Shown here piece after piece: positions 26,676-34,092 of a DNA stretch of 39,354 bases. Position 1 is the stretch's first letter. The number at the start of each line of letters is the position of its first letter. A program made the position numbers and the translations under genes. The notes beneath the pieces were generated by a model. It worked only from the letters and a program-made list of their open reading frames with translations. It made no database searches and was not told the DNA's origin. The DNA comes from Azospirillum brasilense (lineage in GTDB: Bacteria; Pseudomonadota; Alphaproteobacteria; Azospirillales; Azospirillaceae): assembly GCF_003349955.1 (NCBI RefSeq), contig NZ_QLKQ01000071.1:1-39354 (forward strand), in the 5' to 3' direction.

Positions 26676-27629
26676 TCACTCCAGGCCGGCCTTCTTGCGC
26701 ACGTCGTAGCTGCGCGTCCGCGACCATTCCTCCATGAACTTGACCAGCTCCGCGTCGGGCGGATCGGGGAGGACGACCTTCAGCTTCACATACTGGTCGC
26801 CGGCCTGCTTGGTCGCCTGATTCATCACGCCCTTGCCGCGCAGCCGCAGGGTGGAGCCGGTGTTGGCCCCCGGCTGGATCTTCAGCGCGACCGGGCCGCT
26901 GACGGTGGGCACGCGGATGGTGGCGCCGAGAACAGCCTCGTTCAGGGTGATCGGCACCTCGACATGGATGTCGGAGCCCTGGCGGGTGAAGAAGGGGTGC
27001 GCCTCGACATGGACCTCGACGATGGCGTCGCCGGCTCCGAAGCCGCCGGCGCCGGGAAGCCCCTGGCCCTTCAGCCGCAGCTTCGCCTGATCCTCCGTCC
27101 CCGGCGGAACGGCGACGTCGATGCTCTTGCCGTTGGACAGGCTGATGCGCCGCTTGGTGCCCTGCGCCGCCTCGACGAAGGGCACGGAGACCGAATAGTT
27201 GATGTCGCTGCCGCGCGACCGCGAACCGCCGCCGGCCGCCCCGCCCGCGGCGCCGCCACCGGGCCCGCCGCGCTTGCGTCCGCCGCCGAACAGGTCGGAG
27301 AACCAGTCCTCGCCGCCGAAGAAGGAATCGTCGCCGGCGCCGCCGGCCCCGCTGTAGGCGCGGCTGCGCCCGGCGTTGGCGCGGCCGCCGAAGCCGTGGT
27401 GCCGCTCCTGGCCCGAGGAGTCGATCTCGCCGCGGTCGAAGCGGGCGCGCTTGTCGGAATCGGACAGCAGCGTGTAGGCCGCCGAGATTTCCTTGAAGCG
27501 CTCCTCGTTCGCGGCGTTGCCGGGCTTCAGGTCGGGATGGAACTCCTTGGCGAGCTTGCGGTACGCCTTCTTGATGTCGTCGGCGCTCGCGGAGCGGGTG
27601 AGGCCGAGGATTTGATAAGGGTCACGCAT
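26676..27629 (-). CDS. CbpA-like DnaJ-family co-chaperone
   Basis: 317 aa. J domain (1-70) with the HPD triad in KEFHPDLKPG that stimulates DnaK; Gly/Phe-rich linker (about 75-145, GGGAAGGAAGGG); DnaJ C-terminal peptide-binding domains (about 150-310) with SVPFVEAAQGTKRRI and DIHVEVPITLNEAVLG. The Cys-rich zinc finger of DnaJ is absent, so it belongs to the CbpA/DjlB class. The ATG at 27629 follows GGAAAG closely; GTG 27638 is an alternative three codons longer. With the FtsH-type protease downstream, it forms a protein-quality-control pair. Confidence 0.93.
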   Translation of the reverse strand: MRDPYQILGLTRSASADDIKKAYRKLAKEFHPDLKPGNAANEERFKEISAAYTLLSDSDKRARFDRGEIDSSGQERHHGFGGRANAGRSRAYSGAGGAGDDSFFGGEDWFSDLFGGGRKRGGPGGGAAGGAAGGGSRSRGSDINYSVSVPFVEAAQGTKRRISLSNGKSIDVAVPPGTEDQAKLRLKGQGLPGAGGFGAGDAIVEVHVEAHPFFTRQGSDIHVEVPITLNEAVLGATIRVPTVSGPVALKIQPGANTGSTLRLRGKGVMNQATKQAGDQYVKLKVVLPDPPDAELVKFMEEWSRTRSYDVRKKAGLE

Positions 27630-27677
27630 GCTTTCCACGGACAGAGTTATTCCACCCCGAAGCCCGGGGATGAGGCA

Positions 27678-28133
27678 TCACGAATTGGCGACAATCTTCC
27701 ACGTACCGTCGGCCTGTTTGCAAGCGGTTCCGTAGGCCAATTCGGTCTGGCTCTTTGTGGTTACCGTTTGGTGGAACTCCCGGCAATACTGACCGGCGTT
27801 GTTGTAGCCCTCACGCGTCGTGGTCAGCGAGCCGTAATGGCCCGTCGCCGGGTTGGTCCAGCCGATCTTGTCGCCGACCGGGGCGGCGTAGGCGCGCTTG
27901 GCCGCGGTCTCGGCGGCCGCCGCGTCCGACGGCTGGATCGCCGCGCCGCCGATGAAGGCGCCCAGCAGCGGGCCGGTGCCCGAGGACGCGACCTTGCCCG
28001 AGGCGTTGCCATAGGTCGACGAGATCCGGCCGCCAACGGTCTCCGCGTTCTTGGTGGCCTCCTGGGAGGTGCTGACGCAACCCGCAAGCAGGGCGATCGC
28101 CATCGCCGCCGGGACGAGCTTCTTCACGAACAT
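27678..28133 (-). CDS. Small lipoprotein, surface-antigen-like with Gly-zipper
   Basis: 151 aa. A lipoprotein signal is clear: basic start MFVKK, hydrophobic core and lipobox LLAGC with the lipidated Cys at residue 19. The mature part has a glycine-zipper-like GTGPLLGAFIGGAA and a C-terminal domain with YCREFHQTVTTK and GTACKQADGTWKIV, which matches the small outer-membrane RT0821/17-kDa-antigen-like group. The likely place is the periplasmic face of the outer membrane; function is unknown. GAGG precedes the ATG at 28133. A weak hairpin without a T-run (CCCCG/CGGGG, 27655-27669) lies after the stop. On the minus strand TTCACA and TATATG, 17 nt apart near 28190-28224, may be its promoter. Confidence 0.85.
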   Translation of the reverse strand: MFVKKLVPAAMAIALLAGCVSTSQEATKNAETVGGRISSTYGNASGKVASSGTGPLLGAFIGGAAIQPSDAAAAETAAKRAYAAPVGDKIGWTNPATGHYGSLTTTREGYNNAGQYCREFHQTVTTKSQTELAYGTACKQADGTWKIVANS

Positions 28134-28217
28134 CGATGCTGCCTCGAAAGGTTGGGAGCCGGCATGCCTTGCTTCTGGCGCACCGGTGGACACTCATATA
28201 TGCGAGGCTGTCCTATC

Positions 28218-28245
28218 TGTGAATTGGGCATATTTGTGAACTGGG
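28218..28245. repeat. Imperfect 11-bp direct repeat in the divergent promoter region
   Basis: TGTGAATTGGG (28218-28228) and TGTGAACTGGG (28235-28245) differ in one base and start 17 bp apart. They lie between the divergent lipoprotein and pdxH genes, overlapping the candidate -35 of the former. They could be regulator half-sites. Confidence 0.3.
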
Positions 28246-28314
28246 AAGACGCCGGGAACGGCGCCGAAACCTGACGTTGAAACTTTGGGCCTACGGCCGC
28301 GTGACGAGGGGACA

Positions 28315-28926
28315 ATGAGCGAATCCAACGACCGGGACCCGTACGCCCTGTTCCAGGACTGGATGGACGAGGCCACCCGCAGCGAGATCAACGATCCCAA
28401 CGCCATGGCGCTCGCCACGGCCGACGCGCAGGGCGCGCCGTCGCTGCGCATGGTGCTTCTGAAGGGCATCGATCCGCGCGGATTCGTCTTCTACACCAAC
28501 ACGGAGAGCCGCAAGGGCGAGCAGCTTCTGGCCAACGCCAACGCCGCCCTGTGCTTCCACTGGAAGACGCTGAAGCGCCAGATCCGCGTCGAGGGCGCGG
28601 TGGAGCAGGTGTCCGACGCAGAGGCCGACGCCTATTTCGAAAGCCGCCCGCGGGAAAGCCGCATCGGCGCCTGGGCCTCGCAGCAGTCGCGCCCGCTGGA
28701 GGGCCGCTGGGAGTTGGAGAAGCGGGTCGCCCAGTTCGCCGCCAAGTTCGGCCTGGGCGCGGTTCCCCGGCCGCCGCACTGGACCGGCTTCCGCATCCTG
28801 CCGCGGCGAATCGAGTTCTGGCAGGACCGCCCCTTCCGCCTGCACGAGCGGATTCTGTACCTGCGCGAGGGCGACCCGGCGGCGCAGGAGCCGGCGCGCT
28901 GGACGACGGAGCGTCTTTTCCCGTAA
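28315..28926 (+). CDS. pdxH: Pyridoxamine 5'-phosphate oxidase
   Basis: 203 aa. FMN enzyme that oxidises pyridoxine or pyridoxamine 5'-phosphate to pyridoxal phosphate in the cytoplasm. Family blocks are intact: MALATADAQGAPSLRMVLLK, GFVFYTNTESRKGEQL (FMN and phosphate binding), HWKTLKRQIRVEG, SRPRESRIGAWASQQS and the C-terminal WQDRPFRLHER with the substrate-binding Arg-His. The ATG at 28315 has GAGGGG with short spacing; ten upstream codons in frame have no ribosome site. The CDF transporter follows after 32 nt on the same strand. Confidence 0.97.
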   Translation: MSESNDRDPYALFQDWMDEATRSEINDPNAMALATADAQGAPSLRMVLLKGIDPRGFVFYTNTESRKGEQLLANANAALCFHWKTLKRQIRVEGAVEQVSDAEADAYFESRPRESRIGAWASQQSRPLEGRWELEKRVAQFAAKFGLGAVPRPPHWTGFRILPRRIEFWQDRPFRLHERILYLREGDPAAQEPARWTTERLFP

Positions 28927-28958
28927 AGCAGCGGGAATCATCACATAAGAAGGCGCTC

Positions 28959-29909
28959 ATGAGCGAATCGCGTTCGCACCGGCTGCGCCGTTACGCCACC
29001 TACGCCAGCGTGTCGGTGTCCCTCACGCTGATCCTGGCGAAGCTGGCGGCCTATCTGGCGACCGACTCGGTCAGCATCCTGTCGTCGCTGATCGATTCCA
29101 GCACCGACATGATGGCCTCGGTGGTGACGCTGCTGGGGGTGAGGACGGCGCTGCGCCCGCCGGACGAGGCGCACCGCTTCGGCCACGGCAAGGCGGAGGC
29201 GCTGGCCGCGCTGGCCCAGGCCGCCTTCATCGGTGGGTCCGCGCTGTTCCTGACCATCGAGGCGGTGCGCCGTCTCATCACCCCGCAGCCGGTGGGCGAG
29301 GGGGCGGTGGGCATCGCCGTGATGCTGCTGTCGATCCTGCTGACCGCCGGCCTGATCACCTTCCAGCGCCATGTGGTGACGGCCACCGGCTCGGTCGCGG
29401 TGGGGGCGGATCGGCTGCACTACTCCGGCGACCTGCTGATGAACGCGGCGGTCATCCTGGCGATCCTGCTGACCGGCTGGACGGGCATCAGCGCCTTCGA
29501 CCCGCTGTTCGGTCTGGGCATCGCCGCCTTCCTGCTTTACGGCGCCCGCAAGGTCGCCCGGGAGGCGCTGAACGTCTTGATGGACCGCGAACTGCCGGCG
29601 GAGGAGCGGGAGCGCATCGTGGCGCTGGTGGAGGCGCAACCGGACGTCGCGGGGATGCACGATCTGCGCACCCGCAGTTCCGGCGTCGGCGCCTTCATCG
29701 AACTTCACCTGGAACTCGACCCCGCGCTGTCGGTCGCCAGGGCGCACGACATCACCGACCGTGTGGAGAACCGCCTGAAGGATGCCTTCCCCGGCGCCGA
29801 GGTCATGATCCACCAGGAGCCTGCCGGCCTTCAGGACGACCGTCTGGACCACCGCATCGCGGATGGCCAGAGCCTCCCTGGCCAGGGAAGCGATGGCGCC
29901 GCCGGCTGA
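28959..29909 (+). CDS. Cation diffusion facilitator (FieF/YiiP type)
   Basis: 316 aa. Six hydrophobic helices (residues about 10-195) and a cytoplasmic ferredoxin-like C-terminal domain (about 205-300), the CDF layout. Transport-site residues are visible: LIDSSTDMMAS on helix 2 and HYSGDLLMN on helix 5 (the Asp-Asp/His-Asp site). HRFGHGKAE is the inter-helix metal site, and the C-terminal HDITDRVE and MIHQEP supply domain ligands. It should export Zn2+, Fe2+ or a similar divalent metal in exchange for protons. AGAAGGCGC precedes the ATG. An Ala/Gly/Gln-rich tail of about 15 residues is extra. Confidence 0.95.
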   Translation: MSESRSHRLRRYATYASVSVSLTLILAKLAAYLATDSVSILSSLIDSSTDMMASVVTLLGVRTALRPPDEAHRFGHGKAEALAALAQAAFIGGSALFLTIEAVRRLITPQPVGEGAVGIAVMLLSILLTAGLITFQRHVVTATGSVAVGADRLHYSGDLLMNAAVILAILLTGWTGISAFDPLFGLGIAAFLLYGARKVAREALNVLMDRELPAEERERIVALVEAQPDVAGMHDLRTRSSGVGAFIELHLELDPALSVARAHDITDRVENRLKDAFPGAEVMIHQEPAGLQDDRLDHRIADGQSLPGQGSDGAAG

Positions 29910-30070
29910 CGTTTTTCCGCCGTCGGTTGCGATCGGGTTACTGGCGCGCAATAATTGAGCACATTGCCCTTTGGAATGACCCTTCCTTCGTTGCGCAATT
30001 GTAAGGGTTCGGTAATAATTGCATTGGATTTTAGCGCTCTGCGCATTCTTGTGAAACGGATGGCGGAAAA

Positions 30071-31462
30071 ATGGACAGTGCGTTCGGCGGCCGCTCTCAT
30101 CTGATCGCGGACATTGCCACCGAAGCGGGCAATCTCGGCATCGAGATCGCGGACATCGCGGGCCATGTGGAGGAGGTCAACGGCCGCCTCGGCCATCAGG
30201 CCAACGTCTTCGCGCAGTTGCGCGGCACCGGGAACAAGATGTCGGAGAGCACGCAGCGCATCTCCGCCGCCGCGACCGTGGCGCGTTCCGTGACCGAGCA
30301 GGCCCGGCAGGAGGTCGAATCCTCGCACGACCGGGTGCAGCGGTCGATGAACGACATCCACGCCCTCGTCGCCGCGGTGGGGGGCATCGAAGGCCAGATC
30401 GCCGGTCTTCAGGAGGCGCTGGACCGTGTGGGCCGGGTCGCCAAGGAAATCTTCGTCATCGCCAAGCAGACCAACCTGCTGGCGCTCAACGCCACCATCG
30501 AGGCGGCCCGCGCCGGCGAGGCCGGGCGCGGCTTCGCCGTGGTGGCGAACGAGGTCAAGGCCCTGTCCAAGAAAACCAGCGAGGCGACGACGGAGATCGA
30601 CGCCACGCTGAAATACCTCAACGACCAGGCGCAACGCCTGATGGCCGAAAGCGCGTCCAGCGCCGGCAAGGCCCGCGCGGTGAGCGAGGGCACCACGGCC
30701 ATCGGCGCCGTCATCGAGACCGTCGGCCGGGCCATGTCGGAACTGAACGGCGAAACCGACAAGATCGACGCGGCCTCTTCGGAAATCGGCGCCAACTGCG
30801 AGGAGCTTCAGCACGAGATCGACGACCTCGCGGTCGGCGTGCAGTTGTCCAGCGACAATCTGGCCCAGGCGCGCGACCGCGTGAACACGCTGGTCGGGAT
30901 GAGCGAACGGCTGATCGGCATCACCGCCGAGCTGGACGTGGAGACGGTGGATACCCCCTTCATCCGCATGGTCTCCGACGCGGCATCGCGCATCTCCGCC
31001 GATTTCGAGGATGCGCTGGCGCGCGGCGAGGTGCGCGAGGGCGACCTGTTCGACAACAACTACCAGCCCATCCCCGGTTCCAACCCGCAGCAGCACATGA
31101 CCCGCTTCACGGAGTTCTGCGATCGCGTGCTGCCGAAGGTTCTCGATTCGCTGCTGGGACAGAACGAGCGCATCGTGTTCTGCGTGGCGGTCGACTCGAA
31201 CGGCTATCTGCCGACCCACAACCGGAAGTTCAGCCAGCCCCAAGGGAGCGACCCGACCTGGAACGCGGCCAATTGCCGCAACCGGCGCATCTTCAACGAC
31301 CGGGTCGGCCTCGCCGCGGGGCGCAGCACGAAGCCGTTCCTGCTCCAGACCTACCGGCGCGACATGGGCGGCGGCAAATACGCCCTGATGAAGGACGTGT
31401 CCGCTCCCATCACCGTGCGCGGGCGCCATTGGGGCGGTCTGCGACTGGCCTACAAGGTCTGA
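30071..31462 (+). CDS. Soluble chemoreceptor with C-terminal sensory domain
   Basis: 463 aa with no membrane segment, so cytoplasmic. The methyl-accepting signalling domain fills about 1-290; the hairpin tip IAKQTNLLALNATIEAARAG and GRGFAVVANEVKAL (about 130-165) matches the CheA/CheW contact of MCPs. The C-terminal domain (about 310-463) contains VFCVAVDSNGYLPTHN, RNRRIFNDR, FLLQTYRRDMGGGKYALMKD and the closing RGRHWGGLRLAYK, a PAS/Cache-like sensor found at the end of some alphaproteobacterial MCPs. Order is the reverse of classic receptors (signalling part first). The ligand is unknown. GGCGG precedes the ATG; the 160-bp upstream gap is AT-rich but shows no certain promoter. Confidence 0.92.
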   Translation: MDSAFGGRSHLIADIATEAGNLGIEIADIAGHVEEVNGRLGHQANVFAQLRGTGNKMSESTQRISAAATVARSVTEQARQEVESSHDRVQRSMNDIHALVAAVGGIEGQIAGLQEALDRVGRVAKEIFVIAKQTNLLALNATIEAARAGEAGRGFAVVANEVKALSKKTSEATTEIDATLKYLNDQAQRLMAESASSAGKARAVSEGTTAIGAVIETVGRAMSELNGETDKIDAASSEIGANCEELQHEIDDLAVGVQLSSDNLAQARDRVNTLVGMSERLIGITAELDVETVDTPFIRMVSDAASRISADFEDALARGEVREGDLFDNNYQPIPGSNPQQHMTRFTEFCDRVLPKVLDSLLGQNERIVFCVAVDSNGYLPTHNRKFSQPQGSDPTWNAANCRNRRIFNDRVGLAAGRSTKPFLLQTYRRDMGGGKYALMKDVSAPITVRGRHWGGLRLAYKV

Positions 31463-31515
31463 ACCGCCGCCGTCCCGCGACAGGCCGCGGCGTCCGCCCC
31501 CCCCTGGTTTGCCTG

Positions 31516-31555
31516 CCATTGAATGTTGCAGTTTTGTGATTGCATCCATTGAATG
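31516..31555. repeat. 10-bp direct repeat CCATTGAATG upstream of the second receptor
   Basis: Perfect copies at 31516-31525 and 31546-31555, starts 30 bp apart (about three helical turns, same face). They lie 100-140 bp upstream of the second receptor gene and 54 bp or more after the first receptor's stop, so a regulator site is possible. Confidence 0.5.
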
Positions 31556-31653
31556 CCGCCGGGGTGGGTTGCGGGTGATCGGCTGAGCCGGAAAAAATCG
31601 GTCGTTCGGTCATCCACGGGCGTCATCGCTGATGATCCTGGGAGGTGATGTTT

Positions 31654-32688
31654 ATGCCCGAGCGAATCGTGGCTTTGTCGCGCGCCGTGTCCGATCTCGC
31701 CACGCGCAAGATGGATGAGATCCAAGCCGTCACGAACACGACCAAGATCCTGGCGCTCAACGCCCTGATCGAGGCGATGCGCGCGGGGGAGGCCGGCCGC
31801 GGCTTCGCCGTGGTGGCCCAGGAGGTCAAGGCCATTTCGGAGCGGATCACCGGCATCGGTGATGAACTGCGTGTCCAGATGGTGGTTCAGACGGATGAGT
31901 TGAACACGCTGGGCAACCGCCTGGTCTCGCAATTGCGCGGCGGTCGGCTGGCCGATCTGGCGCTGAACATGATCGACATCATCGACCGCAATCTGTACGA
32001 GCGGTCGTGCGACGTGCGCTGGTGGGCCACCGACCGTGCCGTGGTGGACTGCGCCGCCGATCCGTCCGAAACCAACCGCCGCGACGCCGCGCAGCGGCTG
32101 GGCGTCATCCTGGGCGCCTACACGGTCTATCTCGACCTTTGGGTCGTCGACGCCAGGGGCGTGGTTCTGGCGAACGGGCGGCCCGACCGCTACCGCCGTC
32201 CGGTGGGGGCGTCGGTCGCGTCGGAGCCCTGGTTCCGGGAGGCGATGGCGACCCGCAGCGGCACCGATTTCGCGGTGGCCGACATCGGCATCAACGACCT
32301 TCTGGACCGTGCGGCCGTCGCCACCTACGCCACGGCCATCCGGGCCGACGGTGCGGAAAACGGTTCGATCATCGGCGTGCTGGGCGTCTTCTTCGACTGG
32401 CAGCCCCAATCCCAGGGTGTGGTCGATTCCGTCCGCCTGACCGACGAGGAGCGCGTCCGGACCCGCTGCCTTCTGGTGGACAGCCGTCACCGCGTGATCG
32501 CGGCGTCCGACCGCAAGGGAGTCCTGACGGAAAGTTTTCCGTTGCGCACCGGCGGCCAGGGGCAGGGCAGCTATTCCGACGACCATGGGCGCGTGGTCGG
32601 CTTCGCCGTGACGCCGGGCTATGAAACCTACAAGGGGCTCGGCTGGTTCGGAGTGATCGTTCAGAACTCCGTCAGTCATTGCGAGTAG
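31654..32688 (+). CDS. Minimal-tip soluble chemoreceptor with C-terminal Cache-like domain
   Basis: 344 aa. Only about 70 residues of MCP signalling domain are present (about 1-70): NTTKILALNALIEAMRAGEA and GRGFAVVAQEVKAI are the hairpin tip, with too few heptads on either side for methylation helices. The rest (about 85-344) is a large Cache-type sensory domain: WWATDRAVVDCA, DLWVVDARGVVLANG, LLVDSRHRVIAAS and the closing GYETYKGLGWFGVIVQ. No membrane helix. GGAGG has an 8-nt gap to the ATG at 31654; GTG 31645 and ATG 31648 overlap that site. It may sit in the receptor array through its tip or act as a decoy or sensor for the neighbouring receptor; this is inference. Confidence 0.88.
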   Translation: MPERIVALSRAVSDLATRKMDEIQAVTNTTKILALNALIEAMRAGEAGRGFAVVAQEVKAISERITGIGDELRVQMVVQTDELNTLGNRLVSQLRGGRLADLALNMIDIIDRNLYERSCDVRWWATDRAVVDCAADPSETNRRDAAQRLGVILGAYTVYLDLWVVDARGVVLANGRPDRYRRPVGASVASEPWFREAMATRSGTDFAVADIGINDLLDRAAVATYATAIRADGAENGSIIGVLGVFFDWQPQSQGVVDSVRLTDEERVRTRCLLVDSRHRVIAASDRKGVLTESFPLRTGGQGQGSYSDDHGRVVGFAVTPGYETYKGLGWFGVIVQNSVSHCE

Positions 32689-32741
32689 ACGTTTCGGATT
32701 GCAGCAATTCGAATCTTTTGAGAGGCGCGCTTGAAATGTTA

Positions 32742-32787
32742 GCGAAACACCGCCGTGGTGCAGTTGAACCATGGAAAGGTGTTTCGC
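32742..32787 (+). promoter_or_regulatory. Leader hairpin abutting a start codon
   Basis: A perfect 10-bp stem GCGAAACACC (32742-32751) / GGTGTTTCGC (32778-32787) ends on the base before the ATG at 32788. Inside it is a second 7-bp stem with one G-U (CCGTGGT 32753-32759 / ACCATGG 32768-32774), an internal loop and an 8-nt apical loop. The likely ribosome site AAAGG (32775-32779) is in the internal loop and the outer stem. The fold should block translation until melted or remodelled. Confidence 0.7.
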
Positions 32788-33021
32788 ATGCAGGCTCTCA
32801 GGCAGATCGTGACCGTACCGGAACAGGACGAGGACCTCGTCGCGGAGGCGATCCGCGACGTGCTGGTGGCGGACGTCATCGATCAGGCCACGAAAGATCG
32901 GCTGGTGGACGGGCTGACCGTTCTGAAGGCCGGGCTTCCCTGCTCGGACGCCGGCTGCGCCGGGTGCTTCCACCGCCGATCCTGCGAGCGATTCATCGAA
33001 AGCATCCTGTGGACCAGTTGA
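32788..33021 (+). CDS. 77-aa protein with a four-Cys cluster
   Basis: 77 aa, not recognised. The N-terminal 50 residues are acidic and helical (EQDEDLVAEAIRDVLVADVI). The C-terminus has Cys52, Cys57, Cys60 and Cys66 (C-x4-C-x2-C-x5-C) with His62 next to them, in PCSDAGCAGCFHRRSCERF, fit for binding zinc or an iron-sulfur cluster. No signal peptide. The ATG at 32788 is immediately preceded by a stable hairpin that also covers the ribosome site, so translation is probably controlled. An upstream in-frame ATG at 32755 lies inside the stem and is rejected. Position between chemoreceptors and a metallo-hydrolase gives no clear role. A hairpin without a T-run (GCCGG/CCGGC near 33058-33080) lies downstream. 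Confidence 0.75.
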   Translation: MQALRQIVTVPEQDEDLVAEAIRDVLVADVIDQATKDRLVDGLTVLKAGLPCSDAGCAGCFHRRSCERFIESILWTS

Positions 33022-33200
33022 TTCCGGGGCGGCGGGTTGGTCCAATCCGGAAGGGTGCCGGCTCCCTCTTTGGAACCGGCGGGGCTGTGACGGTCGTCAC
33101 CGCGTAAACCGAAAACCATGCTAAAATGCCGTTTTAACGGTCCCCGCCAGTGGTCTCCACGGCGCTGCGGTGGCCCGGAGATTGGCGGCTTGAGGTCGGT

Positions 33201-34025
33201 ATGGGCTTTTCGGTGACCTTCTGGGGGGTGCGGGGCACGGTTTCCTGCCCCCTGCCGTCCCATATGGGCTTCGGCGGCAACACGAGTTGCGTGGAGGTCC
33301 AGGCGGGCGACCAGCGCATCGTCATCGACGCCGGCACCGGCATCCGCATGCTCGGCAAGCGCCTGCTGAAGGAGGGTGCCACCGAGGCGACCCTGCTGAT
33401 GAGCCACACCCACCTGGACCACATCTGCGGATTTCCCTTCTTCGCCCCGGCCTACACCAAGGGCTTCCACCTGCGCATCGTCTCCGGCCATCTGAACGGA
33501 ACCCCCGGCATCGAAGCGGCCATGGCCCGGCAGATGGAGCGCCCCCTGTTCCCGGTGCCGATGCGGACCATGGGAAGCAACATCGTGTTCGACGAGATCA
33601 CGGCCGGCGACCGGTTCGCGCTGGGCGAGGGGGTGCAGGTCCGCACGGCGCGGCTGAACCATCCGGACGGCGCCACCGGCTACCGCGTCGAGCATCTGGG
33701 CAAGTCCTTCGCCTATGTGACCGACACCGAGCATGTGCCGGGCCAGCCCGACCGCAACATCCTGGACCTGATCGACGGCGCCGACCTCGTGCTCTACGAC
33801 AGCACCTACACCGACGAGGAATGGCAGAACCGCATCGGCTGGGGCCATTCGACCTGGACCGAGGGCGTCCGGCTGGCGCAGGCGGCTGGGGTCAAGCGGC
33901 TGGTGCTGTTCCACCACGACCCAGACCACGACGACGCCGCCATGACCGCCATCGAGGCGGCCGCCCAGGCGGTGTTCCCGGACTGCTTCGCCGCGCGGGA
34001 AGGGATGACGGTCACGCTGGCCTGA
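33201..34025 (+). CDS. Metallo-beta-lactamase-fold hydrolase (PhnP-like)
   Basis: 274 aa, cytoplasmic. The MBL fold starts FSVTFWGVRGTVSCPLP, with FGGNTSCVEV as the first sheet. The zinc motif SHTHLDHICG (HxHxDH) and further ligands in RLNHPD, YVTDTEH and LFHHDPDHDD are present. The opening WGVRGT and GGNTSC are typical of the PhnP/RNase Z-like phosphodiesterase branch that often accompanies sensory genes and may cleave cyclic phosphodiesters. GAGG precedes the ATG at 33201; seventeen in-frame upstream codons lack a ribosome site. The palindrome CCGTT-TT-AACGG (33129-33140) lies in the upstream gap. Confidence 0.9.
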   Translation: MGFSVTFWGVRGTVSCPLPSHMGFGGNTSCVEVQAGDQRIVIDAGTGIRMLGKRLLKEGATEATLLMSHTHLDHICGFPFFAPAYTKGFHLRIVSGHLNGTPGIEAAMARQMERPLFPVPMRTMGSNIVFDEITAGDRFALGEGVQVRTARLNHPDGATGYRVEHLGKSFAYVTDTEHVPGQPDRNILDLIDGADLVLYDSTYTDEEWQNRIGWGHSTWTEGVRLAQAAGVKRLVLFHHDPDHDDAAMTAIEAAAQAVFPDCFAAREGMTVTLA

Positions 34026-34092
34026 CCTCGGCTTGGCGCCTATGGCCTGACCCGGTGCCGGGCCGTTATAGAGGGGCTTCCCCCACCCCGCA

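Noticed and set aside
31463..31653. Sigma-54 promoter before the second receptor
   Set aside because: GG and GC elements at the correct 10-nt spacing could not be found despite a suggestive TTGCA.
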